A stretch of 15,566 bases of DNA from Bacteroides_E sp964583185. GTDB lineage: Bacteria; Bacteroidota; Bacteroidia; Bacteroidales; Bacteroidaceae. The stretch spans positions 1-15,566 of the forward strand of contig CAZOVL010000066.1 of the NCBI GenBank assembly GCA_964583185.1. The letters are read 5' to 3'. The notes beneath the pieces are model-generated. The model saw nothing but the letters and a program-made list of their open reading frames with translations. It searched no databases and was not told where the DNA came from. The position numbers and the translations under genes are program-made. This document shows, piece by piece, positions 6,865-15,551 of the stretch (its first letter is position 1; every line of letters begins with the position of its first letter).

Positions 6865-9840
6865 TTACTTATTATTTATATTTGCGTTGAATCGTTTAGG
6901 AGGCGCACCAAAATAACTTGGATATTTATTATCTGGATTAATAACAATGGTTTCCAAAACAATTTCCGGATCAATCATATATATTTTCAGTGAATGAAAA
7001 CCTGCTTTTTTCACATCAAGAGTTACATCTATCCAACGTAAATTATCGAAAATTTCGTTACGACGATGTTTACCCAATCCTACAAGAGCTAAGTCTTTTC
7101 TTACTGGGGGTAAAGGTTTTAAAACTGTAGATTTTAATAAATTTTCAGGGGTGTATTCTTTAAATGTATCTACCAAACCTTTGCGAGCATCTAGGATTGT
7201 AGGCGTATCACTATCTAAAGCCACTCCTATTCTCAAACCTCGTTCCGGGTAAACATCTTGTGTAGGTAGTATACCAAGGCAAATTGTAGTTTCACCTACA
7301 TCTGGAAGAAAAACATTGTACTCTAATATAGGAGCATCTTCTGTTGTTGAACTAGGAGCAGTAACTGGGTGTATCCCCATACATGCTTCACCTCTTCCTA
7401 AATCAGGTAACAATATCCATTCAGCAAACCTTCCCGATTTATTAGAATGAAATTGATAAGCAGGAATAGAAAACTCACCTACTAAACCACCATAATAGCT
7501 TTTATCCGATTCAGGTATAGAAGTTTTCACTACATTTACCTGAATAGATATAATTTTCTCTCCTTGTTTTACTTCAATTACTCCTGACGATTTTCCAACC
7601 ATAACATGATTCCAGTCTATTTCTACTTGAATACGATAGTCCTTTGTAACTCTGCCTTTATTACTACTTAATTTAATCCATGGCATATTAGATTTAGCAT
7701 GAAATTCAAAAGCTCCAATTCCTCGGTTAAAGACATCTATATAATAACTTGGGTTATTTATAATATCGAAAGTCGGTAGCTCAGCAGAGATTTCTGAGCC
7801 CGGCCAAGCGTTTTCACACCCTTCGACAGCAATCCCCATATTTGGCTGATTTAATGGAGTTATTTCAACAAGTGGGGGTAACCTACTTGCTTCAGGCATA
7901 TACCATTGTGTGTAACCTATATGAATATCCGACATCATATTTTTCCATTTTCCATCTGTCATCGTCATATTATAATAGTCACTTAGTTCTTTATCTAACT
8001 CTAGTAATTCTCTTGCACGTTTAGCATAATCGTTTGCACTTACTCGTCCTTGTTTTGCATAGAGGTTATTCCATCCAGCCGCCAAGTAAATTTCAGCAAC
8101 TCCTGCTGATGCTTTTACCGGATAATATACAAGTTGAAAAAATGCATCTTGTAAATTAGAAGGAATCTTTGGTCTAAGTATTTCGACTCTTTTTACAAGA
8201 TTTTTCCAGTTTTTCAACACACTATCAGCTTCATGATGATTTACATAACTAAATATCTGTGTATCTTGCACTTCAGGTTTACGATAAAGATTATATTTTG
8301 AGTATTTGGAAACTAAATAAGCTATTTCTTCTGCAAATTTTTCTCCAAATATATTTTTAGACCAACTTAAAGTATATTCCCACACTTTATTTGCAGGAAT
8401 GGCATCAGGATTCCATGCATACCTTAAAATAAAATCGATGGGAAATTCTTTAGGCTTCAGATCTCCTACATTTACAACCCAAAGAGCATCAAGCCCAGTT
8501 TGATACGCAAGGTTTAATTGTTCTCGGAGCTTTGGTATGGTTGTAGTATTTATCCATCTGTCGTTCCATGGACCACCATTCATATCAATATGATAATAGA
8601 GTCCCATGCCTCCTTTTCTACTTTTTTCATTTGAAGGACCAATACGACGGATATATCCCCAGTTATTATCACAAAATATAAGCATTACATCATCAGGAAC
8701 AGAGAATCCAGCGTCATAATATCGTTGTACTTCGGTAAATATAGCCCACATTTGAGGTGTTTCAGAAGGAGGTTTTTTATAGACCTTACTAATAATTTCA
8801 CGTTGTCCTTTTATAACCTTCTCAAGAGTTTTGATGTTTTCAATATCACTTCCATCTCCCATGGCTACATCTCCATCACCACGCATTCCAATAGTAATTA
8901 AATTTTCAAATGCTTTATTTCTATTTATGCCCTCGAAAAAAAACTTATCTAAGCTTTCTTTATTCACAGAATAATCCCAAGGACCTACATCATCTCGACG
9001 TACTGTATATTCTTTATGTGCTCTCATCATAGGTTCATGGTGAGAGGTTCCCATTATAATACCATATTCATCGGCAACTATTGGATTTAGTGGATCATCC
9101 TCATTAAAGGACTTACCCCACATAGCTGGCCACAAATAATTAGCTTTAAGTCGTAATATAAGTTCAAAAACATGTTTGTACATCTCAGAATTAATTCCTC
9201 CAAACTTCTCACGAGCCCATCCTCCAAATGAAGGTTCTTCATCGTTTATGAATATACCTCTATATTTCACTTTTGGCGAAGACTGAATATATCTACCTGC
9301 TTTCACATACAAAGACTCATTCTTTTTTACAGGTACGTCTGCCCACCAATACCATGGAGAAACTCCTATCTTTTCAGATATATCATAAATACCAAAAATC
9401 GTTCCTCGCTTATCACTTCCAGCAACCACTAGATTCTCCCCTACAGTCTGTATTAAAAAAGATTCCCACTGCCCTTTAATATCTAACACATTAATTTTCC
9501 CTTCATCTATCAACTGGTCAATCAATCGACTTTTACCTATAGTGCCTATTATTATAGCACCTTTTTGTGGATTATTTAACTCATAGGAAATAGAAGGTTG
9601 TACTCCTGTTACTTTATGTATGTCAAGACCAAGATCTTTAACTCCACGCAGAACCCCTGCCCAATCTTCAGGATCAATATATATTGTAGCTGCTTTATTT
9701 TTTTCTACAATTTTAAAAGAACCAACAGATATTTCACTTTGAATGTATGATGATATACCTTCAGTATTAACTGATTTGGCTATACCAAAAGTAACATTGC
9801 TAAAAAGTATAATAAAAAAGATATACAATTTTTTATTCAT
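6865..9840 (-). CDS. GH115 alpha-glucuronidase, exported
   Basis: A 991-residue GH115-family enzyme and first gene of the operon. Characterised GH115 enzymes remove (4-O-methyl-)alpha-D-glucuronic acid from O2 of xylose in xylan, including internal residues of the chain. Residues 1-21 are a signal peptide without a lipobox, so a periplasmic location is likely. Conserved blocks follow: GIYDISEKIGVSPWYWW (about 150-166), GIFINDEEPSFGGW (about 195-208), RLKANYLWPAMWG (about 230-242), IMGTSHHEPMMR (about 262-273), DNNWGYIR (about 388-395) and LRYAWNP (about 472-478). The C-terminal domain, from about residue 781 (YYGGLVGEFSIPA) to the end, matches the GH115 C-terminal domain. I cannot assign the catalytic acids from memory with confidence. 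The ATG is preceded by an A+T-rich leader without a clear Shine-Dalgarno sequence. The frame is intact and full length. Confidence 0.94.
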   Translation of the reverse strand: MNKKLYIFFIILFSNVTFGIAKSVNTEGISSYIQSEISVGSFKIVEKNKAATIYIDPEDWAGVLRGVKDLGLDIHKVTGVQPSISYELNNPQKGAIIIGTIGKSRLIDQLIDEGKINVLDIKGQWESFLIQTVGENLVVAGSDKRGTIFGIYDISEKIGVSPWYWWADVPVKKNESLYVKAGRYIQSSPKVKYRGIFINDEEPSFGGWAREKFGGINSEMYKHVFELILRLKANYLWPAMWGKSFNEDDPLNPIVADEYGIIMGTSHHEPMMRAHKEYTVRRDDVGPWDYSVNKESLDKFFFEGINRNKAFENLITIGMRGDGDVAMGDGSDIENIKTLEKVIKGQREIISKVYKKPPSETPQMWAIFTEVQRYYDAGFSVPDDVMLIFCDNNWGYIRRIGPSNEKSRKGGMGLYYHIDMNGGPWNDRWINTTTIPKLREQLNLAYQTGLDALWVVNVGDLKPKEFPIDFILRYAWNPDAIPANKVWEYTLSWSKNIFGEKFAEEIAYLVSKYSKYNLYRKPEVQDTQIFSYVNHHEADSVLKNWKNLVKRVEILRPKIPSNLQDAFFQLVYYPVKASAGVAEIYLAAGWNNLYAKQGRVSANDYAKRARELLELDKELSDYYNMTMTDGKWKNMMSDIHIGYTQWYMPEASRLPPLVEITPLNQPNMGIAVEGCENAWPGSEISAELPTFDIINNPSYYIDVFNRGIGAFEFHAKSNMPWIKLSSNKGRVTKDYRIQVEIDWNHVMVGKSSGVIEVKQGEKIISIQVNVVKTSIPESDKSYYGGLVGEFSIPAYQFHSNKSGRFAEWILLPDLGRGEACMGIHPVTAPSSTTEDAPILEYNVFLPDVGETTICLGILPTQDVYPERGLRIGVALDSDTPTILDARKGLVDTFKEYTPENLLKSTVLKPLPPVRKDLALVGLGKHRRNEIFDNLRWIDVTLDVKKAGFHSLKIYMIDPEIVLETIVINPDNKYPSYFGAPPKRFNANINNK

Positions 9841-9884
9841 CGATTATATTTTTTAAATTAAGAATACAAGAAACTTTTATTCAA

Positions 9885-9918
9885 CAAAGATAATATTTCA
9901 AGAAATAAGCTTGGAAAC
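9885..9918 (-). promoter_or_regulatory. Candidate promoter of the PUL operon (Bacteroides type)
   Basis: On the minus strand 9892-9885 reads TATCTTTG, an exact match to the Bacteroides -7 element TAnnTTTG used by the primary sigma factor. About 21 bp upstream, GTTTC (9918-9914) is in the place of the -33 box, whose consensus is TTTG, so that box is weak. A weak -33 element fits a promoter that needs an activator. The predicted start, around 9878, would give a leader of about 38 nt before the GH115 ATG. Confidence 0.6.
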
Positions 9919-9971
9919 AAGATGTTTCATCCTCATTAATAAATGAAACTATTACTTCACAGACGTTTCAT
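9914..9971. promoter_or_regulatory. Candidate HTCS operator: GTTTCAT motif copies and inverted repeats
   Basis: GTTTCAT occurs at 9924-9930 and 9965-9971, and its reverse complement ATGAAAC at 9943-9949. A further copy lies at 10047-10053. GAAACA-AGA-TGTTTC (9914-9928) is a perfect inverted repeat, and 9943-9949 with 9965-9971 forms a second inverted pair. The centres of the first three copies are 19 and 22 bp apart, near two helical turns, as expected for half-sites of an AraC-type dimer. Relative to the predicted operon start they fall at about -46 to -93, a usual activator position. The assignment to the neighbouring HTCS is inference. Confidence 0.5.
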
Positions 9972-10039
9972 ATCACTTTCTTTTTGTTACATGTATATTT
10001 TATGATCTAATTAAATAACGGTTTCTAGTTTACTTTACC

Positions 10040-10047
10040 TAAGTTTG
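10040..10047 (+). promoter_or_regulatory. Candidate -7 element of the HTCS gene promoter
   Basis: TAAGTTTG matches the Bacteroides TAnnTTTG consensus exactly. No good TTTG -33 box is seen at the usual distance; GGTTTC near 10020-10025 is close but only 14 bp upstream. A transcript starting near 10053 would have a leader of about 27 nt to the ATG at 10081. One GTTTCAT copy (10047-10053) overlaps this element, so bound regulator could repress its own gene. Confidence 0.5.
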
Positions 10048-10080
10048 TTTCATTACTTATATGAACCATTAACTAATCTT

Positions 10081-13000
10081 ATGAAAAGACATATTTTGAT
10101 TGTTTTTATTTGCCTACTTACAGGATACATACATAGTCAAAACGACCATCTTTACGGAGTTGAAGAATTTAGTTCAGAAGCATTAACGTCAAGTCTAATA
10201 AATAAAATCGTACAAGATAATTATGGTTTTATATGGATTGCAACCGATTATGGTCTTAATAAGTTCGACGGTGTTAGATTTATTCAATATCTACATAATG
10301 AGAATGATAGTAAATCTCTTATAAGTAATAATATACGAACATTAATGGTTGATAAAGAAAACACCTTGTGGGTAGGAAGTGACAAAGGAATTCAATATTA
10401 CCAGCCCAACGAGAACAGCTTTAAGACCATTAAATTCCCTAAAGAAATAACACCTCATATAGCAACTATATATCAACTAAAAAATGGAAACATATGGGCT
10501 TTATCCTCTGAATTGGGTTTTTTTTCTATTGACAAAGAAAACTCTTCAGCAAACTATTTGAAAGATATAACTTTATTAACAGGCATTTCCCCTACACACA
10601 TATACGAAGATAACCATTCTAACATATGGATAAGTATCTATGAAAAAGGGCTCATACGAATCAACCCAATAGATCAAAAACACTCTTATTATTCCATCCC
10701 TAATCTTCCACATAATAATATTACAGGAATAATAGAAGGGCCAGACAATCTACTATATATCAGCATGACAACATCCATTTGTTATTATGATAAATTTAAA
10801 GATAGATTTATAGAAATAGATGTGGATGATTCTACAATTAGCATAACAGATATGTTCGTAACAAAGAAAGGTATTATTTATGTTTCAACTGATGGACAAG
10901 GATTAAAATATATTGACAAGGAAAAGAAAAAACTTTACTCTGTAGATAACATAAAAACTTCTTATAATTATAAGTCAGCTAAAATACATACTTTAATTGA
11001 AGATAGAGATCAAAATCTTTGGCTCGGATGCTTCTTAAAAGGAATTTTGATGATACCTAACGAGCAAACACAATTCAATTATCAACGTATTCTTAATAAA
11101 GAACAACAATTAGGAAGCACATTGACTAGCATTTTCCAAGATAATAATGATATTGTCTGGTGTGGAACAAATCAAGATGGCATTATACTGTTAGATACAA
11201 AAGGAAATATAATAAAACACATCTTAGATGTAAAAGATATAATGAAAATATATCAAGGTAGAGATAAAACTTTATGGGTTATTTCATACAACAATGGTTT
11301 AGGCACAATAAACAGAGAAACAGGAAAATATAGTTTTAAGAATATTCCTTTTGATGGATACTATATGAAAACTATGGTTGAGGGCTTTAATAATAACTTA
11401 TTTATTTCAAATTTTGGTCATGGATTCATAAGCTATAATATTCAAACAGAAAAATGGGAGGAATTTAATTCTAGTTCTAATGATATAGATATAGAAAAAG
11501 GAAAACTAGATAATGATTGGATTAACAGTATCATATGTGACACTGAGGGCCTAATCTGGCTTGGGCATTATAAAGGAGTTAGCTGCTATGATCCAGAACA
11601 AAGAAAATTCATTAAAGGAAAATACAATGATTTGTTGGCTTCTCAAATATGCTTATCACTTATGGAAGGAAAAAACAAAAAAATATGGGTTGGAACATAC
11701 AATGGGATATTTTGCATTGATAAAAAAACAAAAAACATAAATCGTTACACCATAAATGAAGGACTTTCAAGCAATGTTATTTGTGGACTAGCTCAAGATG
11801 AAGAAGGGAATGTTTGGTGTAGCACTTTTAATGGTATTAATAAAATTAAAATAAAGGAAAATAAAATTATCAACTATTACCTTGGTAATGGTTTAGTTGA
11901 GAAGATATATAATAGAGGAGTATATTATCAAGGAACAAATGGAATAGTTTTCTTCGGAGGTAACAATGGTATTACATCATTTAATCCAAGTGAGATAAAT
12001 ATTCCTGAATATGATTATGATGTAATAATAACAAATGTATATATTAATAATCAACCTATAAATAATCGAGCATCAACTAATACTTCTATCATCAACACAA
12101 ACTTATATGATGCTAGAGATTTTAGATTTTCTTATGAAAATAACTCGTTTACTTTTGAATTCTCTACGATGGACTTCCAATCCCCTGAAAACATCTATTA
12201 CGAATATCGAATTAAAGAGTTTAACGGAGAATGGATATCCACTCTACCAGGAGTTAATCAAATAACCTATAACCATTTAAAGCCTGGAATCTATACATTA
12301 TTAATTAGAGCTTGTAAATATGGATTTTACTCTTCTGAAAAAGAGCTTATTCTTACAATAAATCCACCATGGTATAGAACTACACTTGCTTACCTAATAT
12401 ATTTAGGTATTATATTTACGATAGGCATACTAATAACAAGCTTAATCCTAAGAAAAAGAAAGGAGAAAATAAACGAATCAAAACTACAGTTTTTTATTAA
12501 TATTTCTCATGAGATTAGATCACCTTTGACTTTAATTTTAAGTCCCATGGAAAAACTTTTAAAGGAAAATTTTGACACTGAAACCTTAAAAACCCTGAAT
12601 GTAATACATCGAAACTCCATCAGAATATTAGGATTGGTCAATCAGTTACTTGATGTTAGAAAAATAGACAAAGGACAAATGAAAATGAACTATAGTGAGA
12701 TTTATATAGATAATTTCATTTATGAAATTATTAAAGTATTTGAAGAACAAGCCACAAAAAGGAGTATAAATTTACAATTTGATAATCAAGCAAAAAATCT
12801 ACAGGTTTGGATTGATGAAAATAACTTTGACAAGATTCTTATGAATTTACTATCCAATGCCTTCAAATACACTCCTGATGGAGGAGAAGTCAAGATTAAA
12901 TTACAAATAGGAGCTGATAACAAGAACAAAGGACCTCTACATAGTTATTTTGAAATAAATATAATTGACTCAGGAGTCGGTCTGATTGATTCTGAAAAAG

Positions 13001-14079
13001 ACAAAATATTCAAACGCTTTTATCAAGGGAATAATCAAGAAACGTTTACAACTATAGGGTCAGGAATAGGATTAAACCTCACCAAAAAACTAGTACAACT
13101 TCACCATGGAATAATTACAGCTGATAACAGAACGGATATTAAAGGTAGTTGTTTTACTATTCGAATTCCATTAGGAAAAAAACATCTGAAAAAAGAAGAA
13201 CTATTAGATAAAAGAATTAAAAGGGCAGAAAAACAAAAATTGTTTATTGCAGAGAATATAAACAAAGAAAAAAGCATAAAAAGAAACAAAAATCACACAA
13301 TACTTATTATTGATGATGAAAAGGAAATTAGAGAGTATCTAAAAGATGAACTTGAAAATAGATATCAAGTTATTACAGCAAAAAATGGAGTTGAAGGTTT
13401 TAAATCGGCTGTTGCTAATTTACCGAGCCTAATTATTTCAGATGTAATGATGCCCGAAATGGATGGGTTTAAGCTTGTCAATATGATTAAAAAAAATATC
13501 GTGGTGAGACACATTCCTATTATATTACTAACTTCAAAAACAGAATATGAAGATCGCATTAATGCATTAGAAAAAGGAGCAGATTCATATTTAACTAAAC
13601 CTTTTAATATTGATGAATTACTAATTACAATTAACAATTTAATTTCAAGTCGGAGTATATTACGGAATAAATTTTCTGGGGCACAAGATCAGGCAGGTAA
13701 AATTAAACTTGTGAAATTCAAATCAAGTGATGAAAAATTAATAGAACGTATAATGGAACAGATTAATGACAACATAGGTAACCCGAAATTTAATGTAGAA
13801 ATGTTAGCATCAAATATAGGATTAAGCCGTGTTCAATTACATCGAAAACTAAAAGAATTAACTGGATTATCAACTGGAGATTTTATTCGAAATATACGAA
13901 TCAAACAGGCTTGTGTTTTATTAAAACAAAAGAAAATGAATATTTCTCAAATAGCTTATGCCGTTGGTTTTCTTAACCAAACTCATTTTTCTACTTTATT
14001 TAAAAAAACATATGGAGTCTCACCTAAAGAATTTATATCCCAAATAGAGGAAAATGAAGAATTAAACGATGAAACCTGA
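10081..14079 (+). CDS. Hybrid two-component system regulator (HTCS), sensor kinase with AraC-type output
   Basis: A 1332-residue one-protein two-component system controlling the PUL. The ATG at 10081 is chosen because it begins the signal peptide MKRHILIVFICLL directly; an in-frame TTG at 10045 lies inside the predicted promoter. Order of parts: signal peptide (1-19); many beta-propeller blades with the W-[VIL]-[GA/S]-T/x-G pattern (about 25-640, for example FIWIATDYGLNKFDG and KIWVGTYNGIFCID), forming the periplasmic sensor; Y_Y_Y domain (about 690-765); transmembrane helix (about 769-791); histidine kinase with His810 in NISHEIRSPL, N box LLSNAFKYT, G boxes DSGVGL and GSGIGLNL; receiver domain (about 1071-1188) with phospho-acceptor Asp1121 in SDVMMPEMDG and Lys in LTKPF; AraC-type helix-turn-helix domain (about 1226-1323). 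All catalytic motifs look intact. Its ligand is probably an oligosaccharide of the same glycan. Confidence 0.97.
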   Translation: MKRHILIVFICLLTGYIHSQNDHLYGVEEFSSEALTSSLINKIVQDNYGFIWIATDYGLNKFDGVRFIQYLHNENDSKSLISNNIRTLMVDKENTLWVGSDKGIQYYQPNENSFKTIKFPKEITPHIATIYQLKNGNIWALSSELGFFSIDKENSSANYLKDITLLTGISPTHIYEDNHSNIWISIYEKGLIRINPIDQKHSYYSIPNLPHNNITGIIEGPDNLLYISMTTSICYYDKFKDRFIEIDVDDSTISITDMFVTKKGIIYVSTDGQGLKYIDKEKKKLYSVDNIKTSYNYKSAKIHTLIEDRDQNLWLGCFLKGILMIPNEQTQFNYQRILNKEQQLGSTLTSIFQDNNDIVWCGTNQDGIILLDTKGNIIKHILDVKDIMKIYQGRDKTLWVISYNNGLGTINRETGKYSFKNIPFDGYYMKTMVEGFNNNLFISNFGHGFISYNIQTEKWEEFNSSSNDIDIEKGKLDNDWINSIICDTEGLIWLGHYKGVSCYDPEQRKFIKGKYNDLLASQICLSLMEGKNKKIWVGTYNGIFCIDKKTKNINRYTINEGLSSNVICGLAQDEEGNVWCSTFNGINKIKIKENKIINYYLGNGLVEKIYNRGVYYQGTNGIVFFGGNNGITSFNPSEINIPEYDYDVIITNVYINNQPINNRASTNTSIINTNLYDARDFRFSYENNSFTFEFSTMDFQSPENIYYEYRIKEFNGEWISTLPGVNQITYNHLKPGIYTLLIRACKYGFYSSEKELILTINPPWYRTTLAYLIYLGIIFTIGILITSLILRKRKEKINESKLQFFINISHEIRSPLTLILSPMEKLLKENFDTETLKTLNVIHRNSIRILGLVNQLLDVRKIDKGQMKMNYSEIYIDNFIYEIIKVFEEQATKRSINLQFDNQAKNLQVWIDENNFDKILMNLLSNAFKYTPDGGEVKIKLQIGADNKNKGPLHSYFEINIIDSGVGLIDSEKDKIFKRFYQGNNQETFTTIGSGIGLNLTKKLVQLHHGIITADNRTDIKGSCFTIRIPLGKKHLKKEELLDKRIKRAEKQKLFIAENINKEKSIKRNKNHTILIIDDEKEIREYLKDELENRYQVITAKNGVEGFKSAVANLPSLIISDVMMPEMDGFKLVNMIKKNIVVRHIPIILLTSKTEYEDRINALEKGADSYLTKPFNIDELLITINNLISSRSILRNKFSGAQDQAGKIKLVKFKSSDEKLIERIMEQINDNIGNPKFNVEMLASNIGLSRVQLHRKLKELTGLSTGDFIRNIRIKQACVLLKQKKMNISQIAYAVGFLNQTHFSTLFKKTYGVSPKEFISQIEENEELNDET

Positions 14080-14311
14080 ATTCAAGAAAAACAAGTTACA
14101 AGGGACTATCTTCTAAGAGTGTAAGTAACTATCAACTTAGGTTCGATTAATGTTTCTTCCTGATTCACAATAAAATAAGGGAGAAAGTAATATAAACTGT
14201 ATCATTAAATGTTAAATTGTCAATTTTATTCACTCTTTTTTTTATGGAACCATGGAGTTCCTAACTTTGCTTAGACAAACAGTTAAGGGATAAATTTATT
14301 AACTATATCCT
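14080..14311. other. Non-coding stretch between HTCS gene and IS remnants
   Basis: No open reading frame with recognisable content is seen here. There is no strong terminator hairpin directly after the HTCS stop. GGAAC-CATGGA-GTTCC at 14246-14261 is a small 5-bp inverted repeat and AGGGATA occurs at 14286-14292; neither is convincing as a site. The left end of the IS3 remnant probably lies in this stretch, but I cannot identify a terminal inverted repeat. Confidence 0.5.
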
Positions 14312-14781
14312 ATGAAAGAAAGAAAAGTTTACGATCTAGTATTTAAAGAACAAGCAGTACAGCTAAGTTATGAACGTGAGAACCTAAGTCTATTTGCTAG
14401 AAAACTAGGAATCTCAGTCAAACAGCTCTATAGATGGGCAGTCAATACAAAGTAAAAGATTCGGAGAGTTTTCCCGACAAAGGGAATACTGCTGTCAGTG
14501 AAGAAGCCAAGGCCTTAGCTCAGCTAAAGAGGGAGCATGGACGCTTGTAACAAGAGCATGAGAACCTAAAAAAGCTATGGGCATCATTTCCAGAAGCAAT
14601 CTTTAATCTATGAGTTTATATATGCGTATAGAGTCAAATGGAATATCGAGATGATGTGCTGCGTCTTAAAAGCCTCTCGAAACAGTTATTATTACTGGTT
14701 AAAACATCCTATGAGTAAACGTATGAAACGAGTTAAAACCATGGAAGATAAGATTAAGATAATCTATTCTCAGACCAAAGG
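14312..14781 (+). pseudogene. IS3-family transposase remnant (orfA plus start of orfB), frameshifted and truncated
   Basis: The ATG at 14312 opens a 47-codon frame ending at 14455 (YDLVFKEQAVQLSYERENLS, then FARKLGISVKQLYRW), which is the N-terminal helix-turn-helix of an IS3-type OrfA. The homology continues in another frame from about 14458 (SESFPDKGNTAVSEEAKALA) up to a TAA at 14548-14550, so OrfA has both a frameshift and a stop. The start of OrfB follows from about 14590 (LIYEFIYAYRVKWNIEMMCC, then SRNSYYYWLKHPMSKR) and stops matching after IYSQTKG near 14781. The whole DDE catalytic core of OrfB is missing. It is therefore a dead element fragment next to the PUL. Confidence 0.8.
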
Positions 14782-15251
14782 TGTAGAGTTTGGAGCCAAA
14801 GTAAACACAATACAGATTGATAGAATCAACTTCATTGAGCATCTATCCTTTTCTGCTTTCCATGAAGGAAATCGCTTACCCCAATGTGTCTGGCTAAACA
14901 TCAACAGTTGTTTAGAAGGAAAGTCTCATTGTTGGCAGCAGATGCACTTTATGCAACCAATGCCAATCGCAAGTTCTGTAGTGAGAGAAAGATAATAACG
15001 AGTTTATTCGCAAAGGACGTCCCGACAAAGAGGAGAGACATCGTAAGATTATGCAATCCGTATTATCCAAAGAACGCTCAACTCGGTTGGAAGGCAGCTT
15101 TGGAACGGAGAAGCAACACTACGGGCTACAAAAAGTAAAAGAACGAACAGAGGAAACAGAGATACTTTGGATATTCTTTGATATTCATACTGCCAATGCA
15201 GTGCGAATGATAGAGAAGATGAAAAAGGCTGAAATTAGAAAGACAGTCTAG
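14782..15251 (+). pseudogene. IS1182/IS5-like DDE transposase remnant, C-terminal half, two frameshifts
   Basis: The homologous sequence begins abruptly with VEFGAKV (about 14784) and runs in three different frames. Frame one gives EFGAKVNTIQIDRINFIEHL and FSAFHEGN to about 14880. Frame two gives KVSLLAADALYATNANRKFC to about 14995. Frame three gives EFIRKGRPDKEERHRKIMQS, RLEGSFGTEKQHYGLQKV and ends at the TAG at 15249-15251. The Asp in LAADALY and the Glu in LEGSFG correspond to the second and third acidic residues of the DDE triad; the N-terminal half with the first Asp is absent. Family assignment rests on the recognisable pattern of this C-terminal half (FGAKV, D-x-x-Y, GRP, EG-x-FG-x-x-K-x-x-YGL). 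It cannot make a working transposase. Confidence 0.75.
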
Positions 15252-15403
15252 TAGCCTCCATAACATACAGCTTCATAGATTTACCCTTTTATATAATAAA
15301 AAGAGCGATAATCCACACCCCTAAAACAAGAAAAACCATCAAAAATAAGAGAAGTTGATAGAAAAATAACAGACTGAGCTATGTGTGGGCAAATAATTAT
15401 AGA

Positions 15404-15439
15404 AAAATCTGCCTGAAAATAGAACCTCAAGCAGATTTT
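15404..15439. repeat. 9-bp inverted repeat AAAATCTGC / GCAGATTTT
   Basis: The arms at 15404-15412 and 15431-15439 are perfect complements around an 18-nt loop. It lies about 150 bp after the transposase remnant stop, so it may be a subterminal hairpin of that element. An alternative reading is a weak terminator, since TTTTA closes the right arm. Confidence 0.5.
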
Positions 15440-15472
15440 AGGGATAGTGTCCTATTTACTGAATATCCCTAA
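15438..15472. repeat. 9-bp inverted repeat TTAGGGATA / TATCCCTAA
   Basis: The arms at 15438-15446 and 15464-15472 are perfect complements around a 17-nt spacer. They abut the previous hairpin and share its last two bases. The related TTAAGGGATA occurs at 14283-14292, just before the IS remnants, so this may be connected with an element end, although no full terminal repeat can be drawn. Confidence 0.45.
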
Positions 15473-15517
15473 CCGAACTCAGGTCACCAAGTCAAGAATC
15501 ATGCACGGCGCACAACA

Positions 15518-15551
15518 AAAAGGGAGAAAACCGTTGAGTTTTCTCCCTTTT
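15518..15551. terminator. Intrinsic transcription terminator, likely bidirectional
   Basis: AAAAGGGAGAAAAC (15518-15531) and GTTTTCTCCCTTTT (15538-15551) form a perfect 14-bp stem with the 6-nt loop CGTTGA. On both strands the stem ends in a run of U, so it could stop transcription from either side. It would shield whatever lies beyond the right edge from the region of IS remnants, or end a leftward gene starting outside the window. Confidence 0.85.

Larger units (their letters stand above)
9841..10080. promoter_or_regulatory. Divergent control region between GH115 operon and HTCS gene
   Basis: This 240-bp stretch has no gene. It separates the leftward PUL operon from the rightward regulator gene, so both promoters and the operator must lie here unless transcription comes from further away. 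It contains a candidate promoter in each direction and four copies of the motif GTTTCAT; these are annotated separately. The sequence is strongly A+T-rich. Confidence 0.8.

Noticed and set aside
10045..10080. In-frame TTG start giving a 12-residue longer HTCS
   Set aside because: The ATG at 10081 begins a clean signal peptide, whereas the TTG overlaps the predicted -7 promoter element and would bury the signal peptide behind a polar extension.
13101..13637. Minus-strand frames of 62 and 90 codons
   Set aside because: They are antisense to the kinase-receiver linker and receiver domain of the HTCS, which is clearly the coding strand.
383..14079. A wholly new type of biological system in the core
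   Set aside because: Every gene falls in a known PUL family (GH115, SusC, SusD, GH43, HTCS); the novelty is in the combination and the non-coding structure, not in the gene families.
14246..14261. GGAAC-CATGGA-GTTCC as terminator or IS end
   Set aside because: A 5-bp arm with no U tract and no matching partner repeat is too weak to support either call.
14884..15251. Two short plus-strand frames as independent small genes
   Set aside because: Their translations are successive pieces of one frameshifted IS1182/IS5-like transposase.
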